64,000 nucleotides of DNA from positions 1 through 64,000 of the forward strand of contig NZ_JAAGLT010000021.1 of NCBI RefSeq assembly GCF_010548275.1, given 5' to 3'. The notes below the pieces were generated by a model. That model saw nothing but the letters and a program-made list of their open reading frames with translations. It ran no database searches and was not told where the DNA came from. The stretch comes from Streptomyces sp. SID12488 (GTDB taxonomy: Bacteria; Actinomycetota; Actinomycetes; Streptomycetales; Streptomycetaceae). Of the stretch, positions 61,628 through 64,000 are shown one piece after another. Made by a program: the position numbers and the translations under genes. Within the stretch, counting starts at the first letter, position 1. Each line of letters starts with the position of its first letter.

Positions 61628-61641
61628 TGGGAGCGCTCCCA
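61628..61641. promoter_or_regulatory. CebR operator (perfect TGGGAGCGCTCCCA)
   Basis: The 14-bp palindrome tgggagcgctccca is the known Streptomyces binding site of the LacI-type cellulose-utilisation repressor CebR, released by cello-oligosaccharides. It lies 59 bases before the GH9 start. Confidence 0.92.
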
Positions 61642-61718
61642 GATGCGGACGTCGCCCATGCTGTGCGAGGCGCGATGTCTCGTCAACGATCCGGACGCGA
61701 CTGGGTTCACGTACGGCG

Positions 61719-61931
61719 TTTTCGCCCCCGCCGCCCCTACCCGTCCCATCCTTCTGGGGCTCCGCCCCAGACCCCGCTCCTCAAACGCCGGAGGGGCTGG
61801 ATGATGCCGGCCGGGGCTTGATCTTTCAGCCCGTCCGGCGTTTGAGGACTAGGCCCCTTCAGGGCCGAAAGCGGGGGTCCGGGGGCACAGCCCCCAGGGA
61901 CGGGACGGGTAGGGGCGGCGGGGGCGAAAAT
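61719..61931. repeat. large inverted repeat / terminator complex after the GH2 gene
   Basis: Near-perfect arms of about 29 bp (tttcgcccccgccgcccc plus tacccgtccc, and their complement) bound a 210-bp block. Inside lie a second pair (cctcaaacgccgg / ccggcgtttgagg) and a third GC-rich stem. The block follows the GH2 stop and should act as a strong terminator. Such blocks recur in Streptomyces intergenic DNA. Confidence 0.8.
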
Positions 61932-64000
61932 CAGCCTGCCGGTGCGTCCAGACGGCTGATGCGTACCGCGCCCCGCGCCTCCCCCGGGTAGCGGCTCGTC
62001 AGGTCCAGCCGCAGCGCGCTGCCCCGTACCGCCGCGAAGGTGATCGCCGTGGGCGCGTCGGAGGCGTCGGCCCACTGGACGGTCGCGTCCGGCACCCGCA
62101 CGTACCGGTCACCGACCCGCACCGACACCTCGACCGACGCGGGCAGGCTGTGTGTCGCGTCCACCGTGAAGGCGACCTCGACGCGGGTGAGGTCGCGGGT
62201 CCGTCCCCAGTCGACCGAGACCCAGTCCTCGGCGCGGGCCCCGCTGAACGCGGGCAGCAGCGCGGTCGGTGACTTGTAGAACGCGTTGGACCAGCCGGTG
62301 CCCGGCGCCCCGTCGAGCATCGCGGCGGGCAGGGTGTCCGGGCGGCCGGAGTAACTGGCGTCCGCCGAAAGGTAGGTGGGGGTTCCCGGACCCGGGTCGG
62401 GTGCGAAGAGCTCGGCCGGGGTCGGCGCCTCGTCGCGCGCGGGCGTCGTACGGACCGCGACCGTGCCCGTGCGCAGTCCCGCCGAACGGGCCGTGACCTT
62501 CAGCCGTCCGGCCGCCGTTCCCGCCCGGACCATGGCAAGTGCCTTGCCGTGGAAGGCGGTTCGGGTGCTCGCCTGGTAGCGCTCAGCGCTTTCCTCGCGC
62601 CCGTTGTCGAGACCGGCCAGGGAGCCGCCGTCGACCTCGAAGGCGAGCAGGTGCTCGGCTTCGGGCACGACCACGCCCCGGGCGTCGACCACGTCGGCGG
62701 TCACGAAACACAGTGAACGGCCGTCGGCCGCCAGAGACTTGCGGTCCGCGGTGAGGCGTATCGCGTGGGCCGGGCCCGCCGTCCGAAGGACGTCCGTCGC
62801 GACGACCCGGCCGCCCCGCCGGGCCACCGCTTTCAACTCGCCCGGTTCGTACGGCACATGCCAGGTCAGATGGAGCTTGCCCGCGCTGCCGTTCGGGCTG
62901 GTGTAACTGCCGGGCCAGGGGCCGGAGGTGACCGTCTTGTCGTCGCCGGTGGCCTCCGTCGTCTCCAGGTAGACGCGGCCGTCGACCGTCTTCTTGGTGT
63001 CGAACCGCCTTGTGCCCAGCGGCTTTCCGTTGAGGAACAGTTCCACCGTGTCGACGTTGGCGTAGGCCCAGACCTCCACCGTGTCGCCCGGTTCGTGGTT
63101 CCAGGTCATCGGGAGCAGATGGACCATGGGCTCACTCGTCCACTGGCTGCGGAACAGGTGGTACATGTCCTTGGGGAAACCGGCCGTGTCGACCGCGCCG
63201 AAGAAGGACGCCTTCACCGGGAACACGTCGTACGGGGTCGGCTCGCCGATGTAGTCGATACCCGACCACAGGAACTCACCCGCGAACCACTTGCGGTCCC
63301 GGTCCTTCTTCAGGCCGTACTCGCCGCTCATCGTCCAGGAGGCGAGGTTGTTGTCGTACGACGAGACCGCGCGGCGGCCCGGCGTGTGGTTCTCGCCGGT
63401 GTTGAGGTGTTCCGGTTCCTGGTAGGTGGCCCGGGTGGAGGTCTCGGAGGAGGACTCCGACTCGAAGAGGAACAGGTGCGGGTAGGCGACGTGCAGGGTG
63501 TCCACCGACTTCGCGGTGTTGTAGTTGAGGCCGAGACCATCGAGCTTGGCCAGCATCAGATCGGCCGCGGAGCCCTTCGCGGGCGGGTTGCGGTACTTGT
63601 CTGAGCCGATGACGAGCGGGCGGGTGTCGTCGGCCGCCCTGATCGCTCCGATGATCCGGTCGGCCATGGCGAGGCCTTCGGTCCGGGTGGAGTCGGTGAT
63701 CTCGTTGCCGATCGACCACAGCAGCACGGCGGGCGAGTTACGGGCCGCGAGCACCATCTCGGTGGCGTCCTTCTCGCACCACTCCTCGAAGAACCGGCCG
63801 TAGTCGTAACGGGTCTTGGCAGTCCGCCAGCAGTCGAAGGCCTCGACCATCATCACGATGCCCAGTTCCTCGCAGACCTGGATCATCTCCGGCGAGGGCG
63901 GGTTGTGGGAGGTGCGGAAGGCGTTGACGCCCATCGACTTCATGATGGTCATCTGCCTGCGGATCGCGTCGATGCTGACGGCGGCCCCGAGGGCGCCCAG
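61931..64000 (-). CDS. GH2-family beta-galactosidase, C-terminal 690 residues (partial)
   Basis: The gene begins beyond the right edge; the frame stays open to base 64000. It starts in the GH2 barrel (RRQMTIMKSMGVNAFRTSHN). The acid/base motif is VLLWSIGNEITD, and the likely nucleophile Glu is in WFAGEFLWSGIDYIGEPTPY. After the barrel, Ig-like and DUF4982-type domains follow (about 290-480 of the visible part), then an F5/8-type discoidin-like domain (about 530-670; LDGAPGTGWSNAF, VSVDWGRTRDLTRVEVAF). A galactosidase or galacturonidase role on plant hemicellulose is likely. It and the GH9 gene form a small plant-polymer-degrading group. Confidence 0.9.
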   Translation of the reverse strand: MGALGAAVSIDAIRRQMTIMKSMGVNAFRTSHNPPSPEMIQVCEELGIVMMVEAFDCWRTAKTRYDYGRFFEEWCEKDATEMVLAARNSPAVLLWSIGNEITDSTRTEGLAMADRIIGAIRAADDTRPLVIGSDKYRNPPAKGSAADLMLAKLDGLGLNYNTAKSVDTLHVAYPHLFLFESESSSETSTRATYQEPEHLNTGENHTPGRRAVSSYDNNLASWTMSGEYGLKKDRDRKWFAGEFLWSGIDYIGEPTPYDVFPVKASFFGAVDTAGFPKDMYHLFRSQWTSEPMVHLLPMTWNHEPGDTVEVWAYANVDTVELFLNGKPLGTRRFDTKKTVDGRVYLETTEATGDDKTVTSGPWPGSYTSPNGSAGKLHLTWHVPYEPGELKAVARRGGRVVATDVLRTAGPAHAIRLTADRKSLAADGRSLCFVTADVVDARGVVVPEAEHLLAFEVDGGSLAGLDNGREESAERYQASTRTAFHGKALAMVRAGTAAGRLKVTARSAGLRTGTVAVRTTPARDEAPTPAELFAPDPGPGTPTYLSADASYSGRPDTLPAAMLDGAPGTGWSNAFYKSPTALLPAFSGARAEDWVSVDWGRTRDLTRVEVAFTVDATHSLPASVEVSVRVGDRYVRVPDATVQWADASDAPTAITFAAVRGSALRLDLTSRYPGEARGAVRISRLDAPAG

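Overview
The window is high-GC actinobacterial DNA, almost certainly from a Streptomyces chromosome. The evidence is codon usage, a Streptomyces subtilisin inhibitor, a SapB-type ram cluster, SpoIIE/GAF phosphatases, a CebR-box cellulase and the dispersed 'gcgcagttccccgcgccc' repeat. All calls were made by reading the sequence; no database search was run.

Layout. 0-6 kb: 3' end of ctaD, a small membrane protein, a GT1 glycosyltransferase, a TetR regulator divergent from a secreted beta-propeller, and a secreted GH5 (endoglycoceramidase-like) enzyme. 6-11.2 kb: a relic zone with fragments of an IS21 transposase, an SDR, an XRE-TPR regulator joined to a DUF7848 gene, an F420-type oxidoreductase, a GH3 glucosidase and XdhC, interrupted by intact GNAT and HutD-like genes. 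11.2-18.4 kb: a phosphodiesterase, then a cell-surface glycan block (GT2, rmlC, methyltransferase, rmlD, rmlB, rmlA). 18.4-28.1 kb: a SpoIIE-type phosphatase divergent from a complete class III lanthipeptide cluster (ramC, ramS, ramA, ramB, convergent ramR). The 38-residue precursor at 23789-23905 is easy to miss.

28.4-41 kb is the most unusual part. A minus-strand run accD - fadD32-like FAAL - pks13-like PKS (ACP-KS-AT-ACP-TE) - antigen-85-fold esterase is tightly packed (one 4-bp overlap, two gaps of about 40 bp). It is followed by a PucR regulator, a broken CE5 cutinase, a secreted protein and a PETase/cutinase-like polyester hydrolase. Apart from the PucR gene, the secreted protein and the polyester hydrolase, the gene content parallels the mycobacterial mycolate-condensation locus (accD4, pks13, fadD32, the cutinase-like Rv3802c, antigen 85), although Streptomyces is not known to make mycolic acids. 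It probably makes an alpha-branched beta-keto lipid that is transferred or hydrolysed outside the cell.

41-54 kb: a second GAF/PAS/SpoIIE phosphatase, a streptogrisin-like protease with an acidic repetitive tail, and a self-contained double-glycine peptide export system (72-residue precursor, HlyD-like adaptor, C39-peptidase ABC transporter, NHLP-type ABC transporter with sensor-like N-terminus) with no maturation enzyme alongside. A DHA2 drug exporter lies behind a 16-bp tandem repeat and a palindrome. 54-64 kb: a STAS protein, the protease inhibitor, an alpha/beta hydrolase, a zinc-finger/membrane/ricin-B protein, a Phd/Doc-like toxin-antitoxin pair with a degenerate Fic motif, a CebR-box GH9 cellulase and the 3' part of a GH2 beta-galactosidase. 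I saw no tRNA, rRNA or CRISPR array.
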